64,000 nt of DNA, taken from assembly GCA_947475525.1 (NCBI GenBank), contig CANJMI010000001.1, forward strand, positions 124,001 through 188,000. The letters run 5' to 3'. The translations under genes were made by a program, and so were the position numbers. Shown here piece after piece: positions 36,680 to 44,916 of the stretch (position 1 is its first letter; every line of letters starts with the position of its first letter). Under the pieces are notes generated by a model. The model searched no databases, was not told the origin of the DNA, and worked only from the letters and a program-made list of their open reading frames with translations. Source of the DNA: Polyangiaceae bacterium. Its GTDB lineage: Bacteria; Myxococcota_A; Polyangia; Polyangiales; Polyangiaceae.

Positions 36680-39166
36680 TTAGATGTCGAGATTCTGTAC
36701 CGAGAGCGCATGCTGTTCGATGAACGCGCGTCGCGGCTCAACCTGATCGCCCATCAAGATTGAAAACAGCTCGTCACCCGCAAGAGCATCGTCCACCCGC
36801 ACCTGGCGCAGGACGCGCGCGTCGGGGTTCATCGTCGTCTCCCAAAGTTCGTCTGCGTTCATCTCGCCGAGACCTTTGTAGCGGCTTACCGAGATCCCCT
36901 TGCGTCCGCGAACATCGAAGAATGCACTCAATGCCTCGGAGCCCGCGAGCGTCGTCTCGCCTTCGGGCCCTCGCGCAAGGTACGGGGGCTCGCCGATGCT
37001 GAGCAGATCTTTCTGTGACGTGAGCGCCTCTTGATATTCGGGTGACTCGAGCAATCGCCAATCGACAACGCTCTTTCTCCCCCGAATCGCGCCCTGCGTT
37101 GCAACCTCGATGCGGCCCGCGCTGTGCTCCGGATCCCAGCCGACCGTAATCACGAGCGGGAGCATGTCCGGGTAATGCGCCTCGAGGTAGGTGTGCAGCG
37201 TTTTTGCTGCGGCATCGACCTTCTCACGGTCGTGAAGATCCTCGAGATCCATCGCGGTGGAGCGCAAAAGAGCGGCTGCCACGCGAGCATCGCAGCGCTT
37301 ATCGAGATTCGACAGCGCCGACTTGAAACGCTTCAGCCGCACAGCGAGGCGGAGCAACGGTTGCCCCGAAATCGATACGCCGCCAGCCGCAGGAGAGAGC
37401 TCGAGCTTCTCGACGGCGTGCTCGGTGACGAACGTCTCGAGCGCGTTGTCGTCTTTCAGGTAGAGGTCCTTCTTCCCGCGCGTCACCCGGTAGAGCGGGG
37501 GCTGGGCGATGTAGAGGTACCCTCGGTCGATGAGCTCGCGCATCTGCCGGTAGAAAAACGTCAAAAGCAGGGTGCGGATGTGTGCGCCATCGACATCGGC
37601 ATCGGTCATCAGGATGACCTTGTGGTAGCGAAGCTTCTCGATATCGAGACCGCCCGCGCCGCTGACACCGCAACCGAGCGCGGTTATCAGTGTGCCGACT
37701 TCGACTGAGCCGAGCATGCGTTCGATGCTCGCGCGTTCGACGTTCAGGATCTTCCCCTTCAGCGGCAAAATCGCTTGGTAGCGGCGATCGCGACCCATCT
37801 TCGCACTGCCGCCGGCGCTCTCACCCTCGACGATGTAGATCTCGGTCACCGTGGGATCTTTGCTCTGGCAGCCGGAGAGCTTGCCGGCGAGCGAGGCGAT
37901 GTCGAGCGAGGTTTTGCGCACGGCCTCGCGAGCTTTGCGGGCAGCCTCACGCGCACGCGCCGATTGAAGGGCCTTCTCTAGAATGATGCGCGCGACATCA
38001 GGGTGCTCTTCAAAAAACTGCGACAGCTTGTCGCTGACCGCGGTCTCGACGATGCCTTTGACTTCACTCGAGACGAGTTTCGATTTTGTCTGAGAGTCGA
38101 AAGAAGGATCGGGGTGCTTGATGCTGAGTACGCACGTCAGGCCTTCGCGTGTGTCTTCGCCCTGAAGTCCGCTCTTGAAGTCGCGAAAGAGATTCTGATT
38201 CGTGCCGTAGGCGTTGATGCACTTCGTTAGCGCCGCACGAAGGCCGGTAAGGTGGGTTCCGCCATCGCGGTTCTTGACGTTGTTCGTGTAACAGAAGATC
38301 GCTTCTTGGTAGGAGCTCGTCCACTGAAGCGCGACCTCGACGATCACGGGCGCGGTCCTACCGTCAATGGTGGTGTCACCTTGGGCGATGAAGTGAACGA
38401 CCTCCGCGTGAATCGGTTCTTTCGACGCACCGAGATGCTGAACGAACTCGCGTACGCCTCCCTTAAAAAGGAAGGTTTCCGCCGACCCACCGGGACGTTC
38501 GTCACTCAAGTTGAGGATCAAGCCGGCGTTCAAAAACGCGAGCTCGCGAACTCGGTTAGCCAGCGTGTCGTAACTGAAATCGAGGATCGAGAAAATCTGG
38601 AAATCTGGCTTGAAGCGGACCTTCGTGCCGGTCGCGAGTGTCTCGCCGATGCTCTTGAGCGGGTACTTGGGTACGCCGCGCGTGTACTCTTGCTGCCAGA
38701 CTTTGCCGTCGCGCTTGATCTCGAGTTTCAGCGTCTCGGAGCACGCGTTGACCGCGCTGACGCCAACACCGTGAAGTCCCGCTGAGACCTTGTAGCTGTT
38801 GTTGTCGAACTTGCCGCCCGCGTGCAAGATCGTCATCACGACCTCGGCCGCGCTGACGCCCTTCGCGTGCTGGCCTACCGGAATGCCGCGACCATTGTCC
38901 TCGACGCTCACCGAGCCATCGAAGTGAATGACGATGTCGATTACCGAACAATGACCGGCGAGATGTTCATCGACCGCGTTGTCGACGGCTTCCCAGACGA
39001 GATGGTGCAAGCCTGAGCCATCGTGCACGTCGCCGATGTACATGCCAGGTCGCTTGCGCACAGCATCGAGACCCTCGAGGGCGGTGATGCTCGAGGCGTC
39101 GTAAACAGACGCCTCCACTGCGGGCTGCGCACTCGCGGTTTCTTCAGTTGGAGTCGTTTCGCTCAT
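36680..39166 (-). CDS. gyrB: DNA gyrase subunit B
   Basis: 828 residues. GHKL ATPase domain (EAVDNAVDEHLAG, VEDNGRGIPVG, GLHGVGVSAVNA), transducer domain, TOPRIM domain (EGESAGGSAKMGRDRRYQAILPLKGKILNVE and DADVDGAHI), and a large Gram-negative-type insert of about 170 residues before the C-terminal GISVSRYKGLGEMN. With GyrA (not in this window) it introduces negative supercoils. It lies downstream of recF on the same strand but after a 212-base gap holding an inverted repeat and short direct repeats, so it probably has its own supercoiling-responsive promoter. Confidence 0.98.
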   Translation of the reverse strand: MSETTPTEETASAQPAVEASVYDASSITALEGLDAVRKRPGMYIGDVHDGSGLHHLVWEAVDNAVDEHLAGHCSVIDIVIHFDGSVSVEDNGRGIPVGQHAKGVSAAEVVMTILHAGGKFDNNSYKVSAGLHGVGVSAVNACSETLKLEIKRDGKVWQQEYTRGVPKYPLKSIGETLATGTKVRFKPDFQIFSILDFSYDTLANRVRELAFLNAGLILNLSDERPGGSAETFLFKGGVREFVQHLGASKEPIHAEVVHFIAQGDTTIDGRTAPVIVEVALQWTSSYQEAIFCYTNNVKNRDGGTHLTGLRAALTKCINAYGTNQNLFRDFKSGLQGEDTREGLTCVLSIKHPDPSFDSQTKSKLVSSEVKGIVETAVSDKLSQFFEEHPDVARIILEKALQSARAREAARKAREAVRKTSLDIASLAGKLSGCQSKDPTVTEIYIVEGESAGGSAKMGRDRRYQAILPLKGKILNVERASIERMLGSVEVGTLITALGCGVSGAGGLDIEKLRYHKVILMTDADVDGAHIRTLLLTFFYRQMRELIDRGYLYIAQPPLYRVTRGKKDLYLKDDNALETFVTEHAVEKLELSPAAGGVSISGQPLLRLAVRLKRFKSALSNLDKRCDARVAAALLRSTAMDLEDLHDREKVDAAAKTLHTYLEAHYPDMLPLVITVGWDPEHSAGRIEVATQGAIRGRKSVVDWRLLESPEYQEALTSQKDLLSIGEPPYLARGPEGETTLAGSEALSAFFDVRGRKGISVSRYKGLGEMNADELWETTMNPDARVLRQVRVDDALAGDELFSILMGDQVEPRRAFIEQHALSVQNLDI

Positions 39167-39263
39167 CGATGCCCGAGGTGCGGCTCGCGTTCGTGACCGA
39201 ATGCCCGCTCGGGCCGGTCGTTGTAGGCGCTAACTAGTTGAAATTACCGCGCCTTATTCGAGG

Positions 39264-39289
39264 CGGACAATTAGCACACTCATTGTCCG
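39264..39289. promoter_or_regulatory. Inverted repeat upstream of gyrB
   Basis: CGGACAAT, 10-base spacer TAGCACACTC, ATTGTCCG: perfect 8-base arms centred about 110 bases before the gyrB start. No T-run on either side, so an operator for a dimeric regulator is more likely than a terminator. The regulator is not known. Confidence 0.5.
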
Positions 39290-39325
39290 GGAGCATCTCC
39301 TCCTTCGCTATCCGAGCTGCGCCGG

Positions 39326-39354
39326 TGCTCGACACTGCTCGACACTGCTCGACG
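39326..39354. repeat. Three 10-bp direct repeats in the recF-gyrB spacer
   Basis: TGCTCGACAC twice, followed by TGCTCGACGG, head to tail, 25 bases from the recF stop codon. One-helical-turn spacing would place a bound protein on the same face of the DNA. Function unknown. Confidence 0.6.
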
Positions 39355-39378
39355 GTGAGTAGCAAGGTGGGACGCTCA

Positions 39379-40494
39379 TCACGCCGGGGTCACGATTCCG
39401 CCCTCGACGATGAAATCGGCTCGGTCGCGCGTCGCACCCGAAACGAGGATCCAATCGCGGCGCGTCGTGGTGAGGAAGATCTGGCTCTCGGTCGTCGCGA
39501 GATGGTCGAAGAGCGCGGCGGTTCGATCGGCGTCGAGCTCACTCGAGACGTCATCGAGCAGGAGAATTGGCTGCACTCCGCGTGCGCTGGCGATCGCTCG
39601 ATGCTCGGCGATTTTCAACGCGAGAGTGAGCGCACGATGCTGCCCCTGCGAGGCCACAACCCGTGCTTCATGGCCATCGAGCGTGAGCTCGAGGTCGTCG
39701 CGGTGGGGTCCGTAACCCGTCCGTTTTCGCTGCTGGTCGGCACGCCGATCGTGCGCCAATCGGGCGAGCATCTCCCCGGCGTCTGCGCTGCCGCCAGGCA
39801 CGTACCGCACATCGAGGTTGAGATTAGGTGCGGCAATACGATGAAAGGCTTCCTTCAAGGGTTCGAGGAGCGCGGCTACGGCCAGGGCACGAATGCTCGT
39901 GAGCTGCGCGCCGTGTTCGGCCAGCAGGGTCTCGTAGGCAGAGAGCTCGGCTGACCTGTCCCGATGGCGGTCGGCAAGTAGAATGAGGCGTTCTTTTAGC
40001 GCCATCGCATACCGCGCTCGGTGCACTCCAACTTCGGGATGCGTAAAAAGCGTGACGCGGTCGAGGAGTGTTCTGCGCTCCGCCGCGGGTCCGGTTGTGA
40101 GGGCGAGCTGTTTCGGTTCAAAGACGACTACGGGCGATCGAGTTGCATAGTGCGTGAGCGAGACGGGTGGTTCGGAGTCCAAGACGAGTTCACGTTTGCC
40201 GCGCGCGGACAGGTCGATCCCTTGGTCGCGGTTGAGTTTCCCGGTAGGCCAATGTTCGGCGAGTCTCCCTCGAATGCGGGCCATCGGGGTCGAGTGGCGC
40301 ACAAGCTCACGGGTCGTCGTCGTGCGAAAGCTCCGAGACGTTGCGAGAGCGTAGATCGCTTCAAGAACGCTCGTCTTTCCTTGGCCGTTGTTTCCGGCAA
40401 TGACGTTGATGTGCGGCGCCGGCTCGAGCTCGACGCTCGCCAGATTCCGAACGTCGAGGAGTGACAGGCGATCGAGCGTGAGCGGTTTGATCAA
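39379..40494 (-). CDS. recF: RecF recombination mediator
   Basis: 371-residue SMC-like ATPase that helps load RecA at gaps and stalled forks. Walker A GNNGQGKT (34-41), signature helix ASQGQHRALTLALKIAE, Walker B PILLLDDVSSELD, and the family segment GYGPHRDDLELTLDG. Standard length. 18 bases downstream of dnaN and clearly co-transcribed. The conserved dnaN-recF-gyrB order supports this being the replication-origin neighbourhood. Confidence 0.96.
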   Translation of the reverse strand: MIKPLTLDRLSLLDVRNLASVELEPAPHINVIAGNNGQGKTSVLEAIYALATSRSFRTTTTRELVRHSTPMARIRGRLAEHWPTGKLNRDQGIDLSARGKRELVLDSEPPVSLTHYATRSPVVVFEPKQLALTTGPAAERRTLLDRVTLFTHPEVGVHRARYAMALKERLILLADRHRDRSAELSAYETLLAEHGAQLTSIRALAVAALLEPLKEAFHRIAAPNLNLDVRYVPGGSADAGEMLARLAHDRRADQQRKRTGYGPHRDDLELTLDGHEARVVASQGQHRALTLALKIAEHRAIASARGVQPILLLDDVSSELDADRTAALFDHLATTESQIFLTTTRRDWILVSGATRDRADFIVEGGIVTPA

Positions 40495-40512
40495 AACGCG
40501 TTCACGCTGGTG

Positions 40513-41661
40513 TCAGATCCGCATCGGCATCACGACCGCGACGAACTCATCACTGCCTATGCCGGCGGGACGAAGAACGGCTGGATCGAGCTCGCCACTC
40601 AAACCGAGAGTGACTTCATCCTCGACATCCATGGCTGCTAGAACGTGTTGCAGATACTGCGCGTTGAATCCGACGGAGAGCTCGGGACCGTCGTATTCGA
40701 CTGGGATCTCGTCGAAGCCGTTGCCACTCTCCGGGCTTTCACTGGAGATGCGGAGGGCGTTCGGCGCAATCGCGAGCTTAACGCCGTACGTGCGATCGCT
40801 GGCAGCGAGCGAGACGGCTTTGAGCGCATCCATGAAGGCGGTGCGTCCAGCGGTAACGATGTGCTCGCTGCTCGCAGGTATGACCTGATCGTAAGGCGGG
40901 AACTGCGCGTCGATAAGCTTCACGGAAAAGCGGACACCAGCCACTTTGAAAAATGCGTTTGGTCCGGCTTGGGTAATGCTGACCATCGTGGTGTCGCGAT
41001 TGTCGACGACATCATCGAAGAGTTTGCGAAGCTCTTGCATCGCCTTATGCGGGACGAGCATCGTCGTTTCGGCCCCAAGGTTTGGGACGGACAGCTGCAT
41101 TTTGCTCAGTCGATGACCATCGGTGGTCACCATCCGCACGATGCCAGGCGTCGCACCTTTCGAGGCACGGCACTCGAAAAGTGCGCTGTTGAGGTGGGGC
41201 CGCGTCTCGTCGCTGGAGATCGAAAAGATGGTGCGCTTGACGAGCTTCTGGAGTGTCGCGACGCTGATGTCGATCGTTGGGGCGTCAGCGGAGGGTTCCG
41301 GCAGCTGAGGAAAATCGCTCCCGGGGAGACCATGCACCGTGTAGCGACGAGCGGAGCCGACAGCTTGCAGGATGGTCGTCGAACCGTTGGTGACGGTGAT
41401 CTTGATCGGACCGTCGGGCATCGCCTTGACGCGTTCGTGAACGTCACGAGCTGGCAATGCGACACTACCGGGTCGCTTGATCTCGGCTTCCATCGAGCCT
41501 GTGATGGTCAGGTAGAGATCCGTTGCTGCGATGGTGAGCGAGTTGCCCTCGGCCGAGAGAAGCACGTTCGCCAACACGGGCATCGTGCTTTTCTTGTCAG
41601 CGACACCTTGGCAGCGCGATAGGTGCTTCTCGAGAAGCTTTTTCGGAGCAACAAATTCCAT
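40513..41661 (-). CDS. dnaN: DNA polymerase III sliding clamp (beta subunit)
   Basis: 382 residues in three clamp repeats. Hallmarks: the MEFVAPKKLLEKHLSRCQGVADKKSTMPVLANVLL start, HGLPGSDFPQLPE, VTTDGHRLSK and the C-terminal VMPMRI. It forms the ring that tethers polymerase III. In most bacteria dnaA precedes it; here the next gene upstream is a divergent ABC ATPase and the 390-base gap looks like an origin or strong promoter region. Confidence 0.98.
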   Translation of the reverse strand: MEFVAPKKLLEKHLSRCQGVADKKSTMPVLANVLLSAEGNSLTIAATDLYLTITGSMEAEIKRPGSVALPARDVHERVKAMPDGPIKITVTNGSTTILQAVGSARRYTVHGLPGSDFPQLPEPSADAPTIDISVATLQKLVKRTIFSISSDETRPHLNSALFECRASKGATPGIVRMVTTDGHRLSKMQLSVPNLGAETTMLVPHKAMQELRKLFDDVVDNRDTTMVSITQAGPNAFFKVAGVRFSVKLIDAQFPPYDQVIPASSEHIVTAGRTAFMDALKAVSLAASDRTYGVKLAIAPNALRISSESPESGNGFDEIPVEYDGPELSVGFNAQYLQHVLAAMDVEDEVTLGLSGELDPAVLRPAGIGSDEFVAVVMPMRI

Positions 41662-42051
41662 GCAAATGACCGCTCTGTTCGTACGAGAGAGCGTCTCTTA
41701 GCAGGGTTGGGAGCGCGTGGCTGATAGAAAACGGCTCAAGCTGAGCTTGGATCTTCTGAGCCTCTCTCTTCGATCTCCAGAGAGGATTATAAATAAGATC
41801 AGCCGTAGTAGTAGGGGCTGTTGAAAGTGGGGATAAGCCATATTTCTCTATGATGTCAAATGGTTGAGGCATCATGGCCGGTGGAGTTCTTCTGCAGGGC
41901 TTGGTCGGAGAACCGGTGGACAACGGGCTTCGGTGGCTCGAGGCACGGGTTACCCCGGGGTTATTGGATGGACGTTCACAGGGTGTTCCCGATGTTTTCC
42001 ACAAGCGGTGGCGGGGGGTCAGGGGCTGGGGTAGCCTGCGGAGCCGAGACG
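41662..42051. other. Candidate oriC / dnaN promoter region
   Basis: 390 bases with no gene, between divergent dnaN and an ABC ATPase. It contains an AT-rich stretch (about 41780-41860, with ATTATAAATAAGAT) that stands out against the GC-rich background; three DnaA-box-like 9-mers: TTATCCCCA (41828-41836, minus strand), TTGTCCACC (41915-41923, minus strand) and TTTTCCACA (41995-42003, plus strand); an inverted repeat CCTCTCT/AGAGAGG (41761-41785) at the edge of the AT-rich part; and a CAAGCT/AGCTTG palindrome near 41738-41750. Position next to dnaN-recF-gyrB and parS sites 2.7 kb away support an origin. Only one box fits TTWTNCACA exactly, and promoters for both genes must also lie here. Confidence 0.55.
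41995..42003 (+). promoter_or_regulatory. DnaA box candidate
   Basis: TTTTCCACA fits the general DnaA-box consensus TTWTNCACA without mismatch. It lies 49 bases before the ABC ATPase start and is the best of three candidates in this spacer. Confidence 0.5.
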
Positions 42052-42768
42052 ATGGGATCTGGTAGCGCTGGTGAAGGCGACGTGGTGTTGGCGACAGGGA
42101 AGGCGTTCACAACGGAGACCTCGCGACGCGAGGTTGGGCCCATCACCCGGGTCCGCGGCACGCGGTTGGTCAAGACCTTCGGTGCGACGGCGGCGCTGCG
42201 CGGGGTCGACGTGGAGCTTTTACCGGGTCTCACGCTGGTCGAAGGCGCGAATGGGTCTGGAAAAACCACGTTGCTGCGCGTTGTAGGGATGATGTTGCGA
42301 CCCTCCTCGGGATCACTCGAATTCGAGCCGCTCGGGCCGGCTGCGACGGAGGTTCGCCGGGCGGTGGGTTGGGTGTCGCACGAACCGTTGGCGTATGGGG
42401 ACTTATCCGGGCGCGCCAACATTGGGCTTGCTGCAGCGCTCTTGGGGCTGGCGGCTGACGAGGCGTGGCGGCGTGTCGAAGAGAGGTTCGAGCTTGGGCG
42501 GTTCGCCGAACGGGCGGTCCGAACGATGTCGCGTGGGCAACGCCAGAGGGTCGCGCTCGCGCGCGCGCTGGTGCACGAGCCGTCTTTGATTTTGCTCGAC
42601 GAGCCGACAACGGGTCTCGACAAATCCGGTGTCGCGCGGTTGCTCGAGGTGCTGAAGGAGGAGCTTGGGCGTGGCGCGCTGGTGGCGGTGGTCACGCATG
42701 AACCGCGGGTCTTCGACGTGTTTTCGCCCGTGCGGGTCGAGCTCGAGCGTGGCCGCGTCATTTCGTGA
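42052..42768 (+). CDS. ABC transporter ATP-binding protein (CcmA-like)
   Basis: 238 residues, a single nucleotide-binding domain. Walker A GANGSGKT (65-72), Q-loop replaced by VSHEP, signature MSRGQRQRVALARAL, Walker B LILLDEPTTGLD, and H-loop VVTHEP. The compact size and the VSHEPLAYGDLSGRANI segment resemble CcmA, the heme-exporter ATPase; no membrane partner is adjacent, so it may serve CcmB/CcmC elsewhere or another exporter. The upstream in-frame region lies in the candidate oriC and was excluded. Two GTG codons nearby keep the exact start open. The first gene on the plus strand after the putative origin. Confidence 0.85.
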   Translation: MGSGSAGEGDVVLATGKAFTTETSRREVGPITRVRGTRLVKTFGATAALRGVDVELLPGLTLVEGANGSGKTTLLRVVGMMLRPSSGSLEFEPLGPAATEVRRAVGWVSHEPLAYGDLSGRANIGLAAALLGLAADEAWRRVEERFELGRFAERAVRTMSRGQRQRVALARALVHEPSLILLDEPTTGLDKSGVARLLEVLKEELGRGALVAVVTHEPRVFDVFSPVRVELERGRVIS

Positions 42769-42783
42769 TCGCGCTTGGGTGAG

Positions 42784-44286
42784 ATGTGCTTTTCTCCCGG
42801 TGTGAGCGGGGGAACTGAGCAGAGTTTGGCGCGCGTGGTGCCCCTTGGGCCGGCTTCGGCCGGGGCGCTCTTTTGGCGGAGCGGGCCGGAGCTGCAGCTG
42901 ACGCTGGTGGTGCAGGCGCGGTTTCGTATGGAGCACGACCGCGCGATGACGGTGCTTGAGCCGTTGCCCTTAGCGGTGGTTGATTTGCACCACGAGGGGG
43001 ATGCGACCCGCAGCTTGAGCCATGCGGCCGATGTCGTGCCTTTTCGGCCGCGCACGGATGTTTGGATGACGGGCCACGCCGTTGCGCCGGGTGGACTGCC
43101 GACGGCGGCGATGGCGGTGCGTTTGGCGATCTACCGTTCGGGGGTTCCGCTGCTCGACAAGGTCGTCACGGTGCTTGGCGATCGGGCCCAAGCGGGTGCG
43201 GTGCCGCAGCCGTTTTTGCAGATGCCGCTCGTCTACGAGCGCGCGCAGGGAGGGGCGGGGGTTGATGCGAACCCGGTTGGCTGTGGCAGAGATGAGCTTG
43301 GTCGCCTGCCGAATGTGCTCGATCCGGTTCGTGCGGCGGTGCCTGCGGGGTTCGGTCCGGTTTCGCGTTATTGGAAATCCCGTCGGCAGTATCTCTCCAG
43401 CGAGCAACGGCGCGATCTCCAACGTCCCGTGCCGGTCGTGGGTAGCGGCTTCGATTGGCGTTTTTTTCAGGCGGCGCCTGCCGATCAGCAGTTGGACGGC
43501 ATGGTTGGCGACGAGTGGATCGTGCTCGATGGGGTGGACGCTCAACGCCCGCGCCTGCAGTCGTTTTTCCCAAGTATTCAGGCAGTTGCGCGTCTTTTTT
43601 GGGGGCCGGCCGGCGTTGATGAGCTGGTCGCACTCGGGATCGATACCGTGGCTATTTGCGCGGATACGAAAGAGGTTCGGGTTACGTGGCGTGGGCTGGT
43701 GAAGCTCACGTCGCTTGAGGAGCTCGCGGTGTTGCGGGTGGCCGCGGGCGTCGAGCTCGCAGGGGTACCGACCGATTGGAACGAGGTTGAGCGCCGACTC
43801 GGCGGGGAGACTCCGCTCGTTGGGACCCTGCCTGCGAGCGTCGCCGCGGCTCTTGGCGTCCGAGGCGAGGAGTTCGATTCGGGGGACGTGCTGGAGGAGC
43901 TTGGTCGGACGGATGCGGAGTTCGCTGCAGCCGCGGGCGTGCGGGAGGGCGGGGCGGAGGGTAGCTCGGAGCCGACGATGCGGAGTCGGGGGGTGTCGCG
44001 CGAGTCGTCGCCTGCGGACGAGTTGCTTTTCGGGGAGACGCTGAAGAATGTCGATCTGGTTGCGATCCGCCAGAGCCTTCGGGCCTCGCGCACGTGGGTC
44101 AGCCCCGGGAATGGCGGTGCGGAGCTCGAGCAGGCGTCTGAGGCGGTTGGTGAGCGCACGCTCTCGACCCTGGAGTTCGATACGTTGACGTTCGAGGCAG
44201 GAAGCGTGGGGGACACTTCGGAAGAGTCCTCGGCGGACACTTCGGGTGACACCTCGGGAGACACCTTGGCAGACGACGAGGCGTGA
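42784..44286 (+). CDS. DUF2169 domain protein
   Basis: 500 residues. The first 310 or so match DUF2169, a domain usually found beside type VI secretion VgrG/PAAR genes: PRTDVWMTGHAVAPGG, VTVLGDRAQAG, FLQMPLVYERAQGG with NPVGCG, FGPVSRYWKSRRQY and FQAAPADQQLDG. The last 190 residues are acidic and low-complexity, ending DTSGDTSGDTLADDEA. No VgrG, PAAR or Hcp gene is in the window, so this is an orphan copy. It follows the ABC ATPase by 15 bases. The start is the first ATG; a ribosome-binding site is not clear. Confidence 0.82.
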   Translation: MCFSPGVSGGTEQSLARVVPLGPASAGALFWRSGPELQLTLVVQARFRMEHDRAMTVLEPLPLAVVDLHHEGDATRSLSHAADVVPFRPRTDVWMTGHAVAPGGLPTAAMAVRLAIYRSGVPLLDKVVTVLGDRAQAGAVPQPFLQMPLVYERAQGGAGVDANPVGCGRDELGRLPNVLDPVRAAVPAGFGPVSRYWKSRRQYLSSEQRRDLQRPVPVVGSGFDWRFFQAAPADQQLDGMVGDEWIVLDGVDAQRPRLQSFFPSIQAVARLFWGPAGVDELVALGIDTVAICADTKEVRVTWRGLVKLTSLEELAVLRVAAGVELAGVPTDWNEVERRLGGETPLVGTLPASVAAALGVRGEEFDSGDVLEELGRTDAEFAAAAGVREGGAEGSSEPTMRSRGVSRESSPADELLFGETLKNVDLVAIRQSLRASRTWVSPGNGGAELEQASEAVGERTLSTLEFDTLTFEAGSVGDTSEESSADTSGDTSGDTLADDEA

Positions 44287-44301
44287 TTCGGGGCGGCGCT
44301 C

Positions 44302-44706
44302 GTGGGCGGTCCGAGCTTCGCGAGGTTCTTCTTGGGAGTTGGTGTAAGGAGCACGGGAGGGTTTGTGGCTGGGTTGTTTCTCGTCGCGGTGGGTTATCTC
44401 CTCGTTTGGGGCTATCGCAACGTGGTGCTCACGCCGCGGTCCGCGCGGCCGAAAGCCTCCAAGCCGGGGAGCACGGTGCCCGCCAAACCAGGCGTTCCGG
44501 TTGCGACGACGGTGGCGCGCTCGCCCTACGAGGTGCTTTGCGTGGGGGTGGACGCGACGCCGGAGCAACTGCGGCGTGCGTACCATGAGCAAATTCGCAA
44601 GCATCATCCCGATCGCGTTGCGGGCGGCAGTCTCGATGAGCGGCGTGCGGCGGAGCGTCGGACGGCCGAATTGAACGCGGCTTACCAGCTGGTGTGCCCT
44701 AAGTAG
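44302..44706 (+). CDS. Membrane-anchored J-domain protein
   Basis: 134 residues: an N-terminal helix (GGFVAGLFLVAVGYLLVWGY, about 18-37), a Lys/Pro linker, and a C-terminal J domain (about 72-132) with SPYEVLCVGVDATPEQLRRAYHEQIRKHHPDRV, including the essential HPD. It should recruit a DnaK-type Hsp70 to the inner membrane. GTG start, 15 bases after the DUF2169 gene. The closeness to the parS cluster may be accidental. High confidence in the domain. Confidence 0.88.
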   Translation: MGGPSFARFFLGVGVRSTGGFVAGLFLVAVGYLLVWGYRNVVLTPRSARPKASKPGSTVPAKPGVPVATTVARSPYEVLCVGVDATPEQLRRAYHEQIRKHHPDRVAGGSLDERRAAERRTAELNAAYQLVCPK

Positions 44707-44751
44707 GTCCGTGTTGGGTGGGGGAGTGGCGGCAGGGTCTCGGCCGAAAGA

Positions 44752-44767
44752 TGTTTCCCGTGAAACA
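44752..44767. other. parS-like site 1
   Basis: TGTTTCCCGTGAAACA, one change from the widespread ParB target TGTTTCACGTGAAACA. Symmetry extends two bases further on each side (GA ahead, TC behind). Confidence 0.85.
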
Positions 44768-44827
44768 TCGCGGGAGGGCCTTCGGCGTTGTCCGGGGAGG
44801 TGCGGCAGGGTCTCGGCCCGGGGGAGA

Positions 44828-44843
44828 TGTTTCCCGTGAAACA
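44828..44843. other. parS-like site 2
   Basis: Identical to site 1, 76 bases downstream. Confidence 0.85.
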
Positions 44844-44900
44844 TCGCGGGAGGGCTTTCGGCGTTGTCCGGGGAGGTGCGGCAGGGTCTCGGCCGAAAGA

Positions 44901-44916
44901 TGTTTCCCGTGAAACA
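44901..44916. other. parS-like site 3
   Basis: Identical to sites 1 and 2, 73 bases after site 2. Confidence 0.85.

Noticed and set aside
39167-39378. DnaA boxes in the recF-gyrB spacer
   Set aside because: No 9-mer within one mismatch of TTATCCACA was found there, despite the apparent skew switch nearby.
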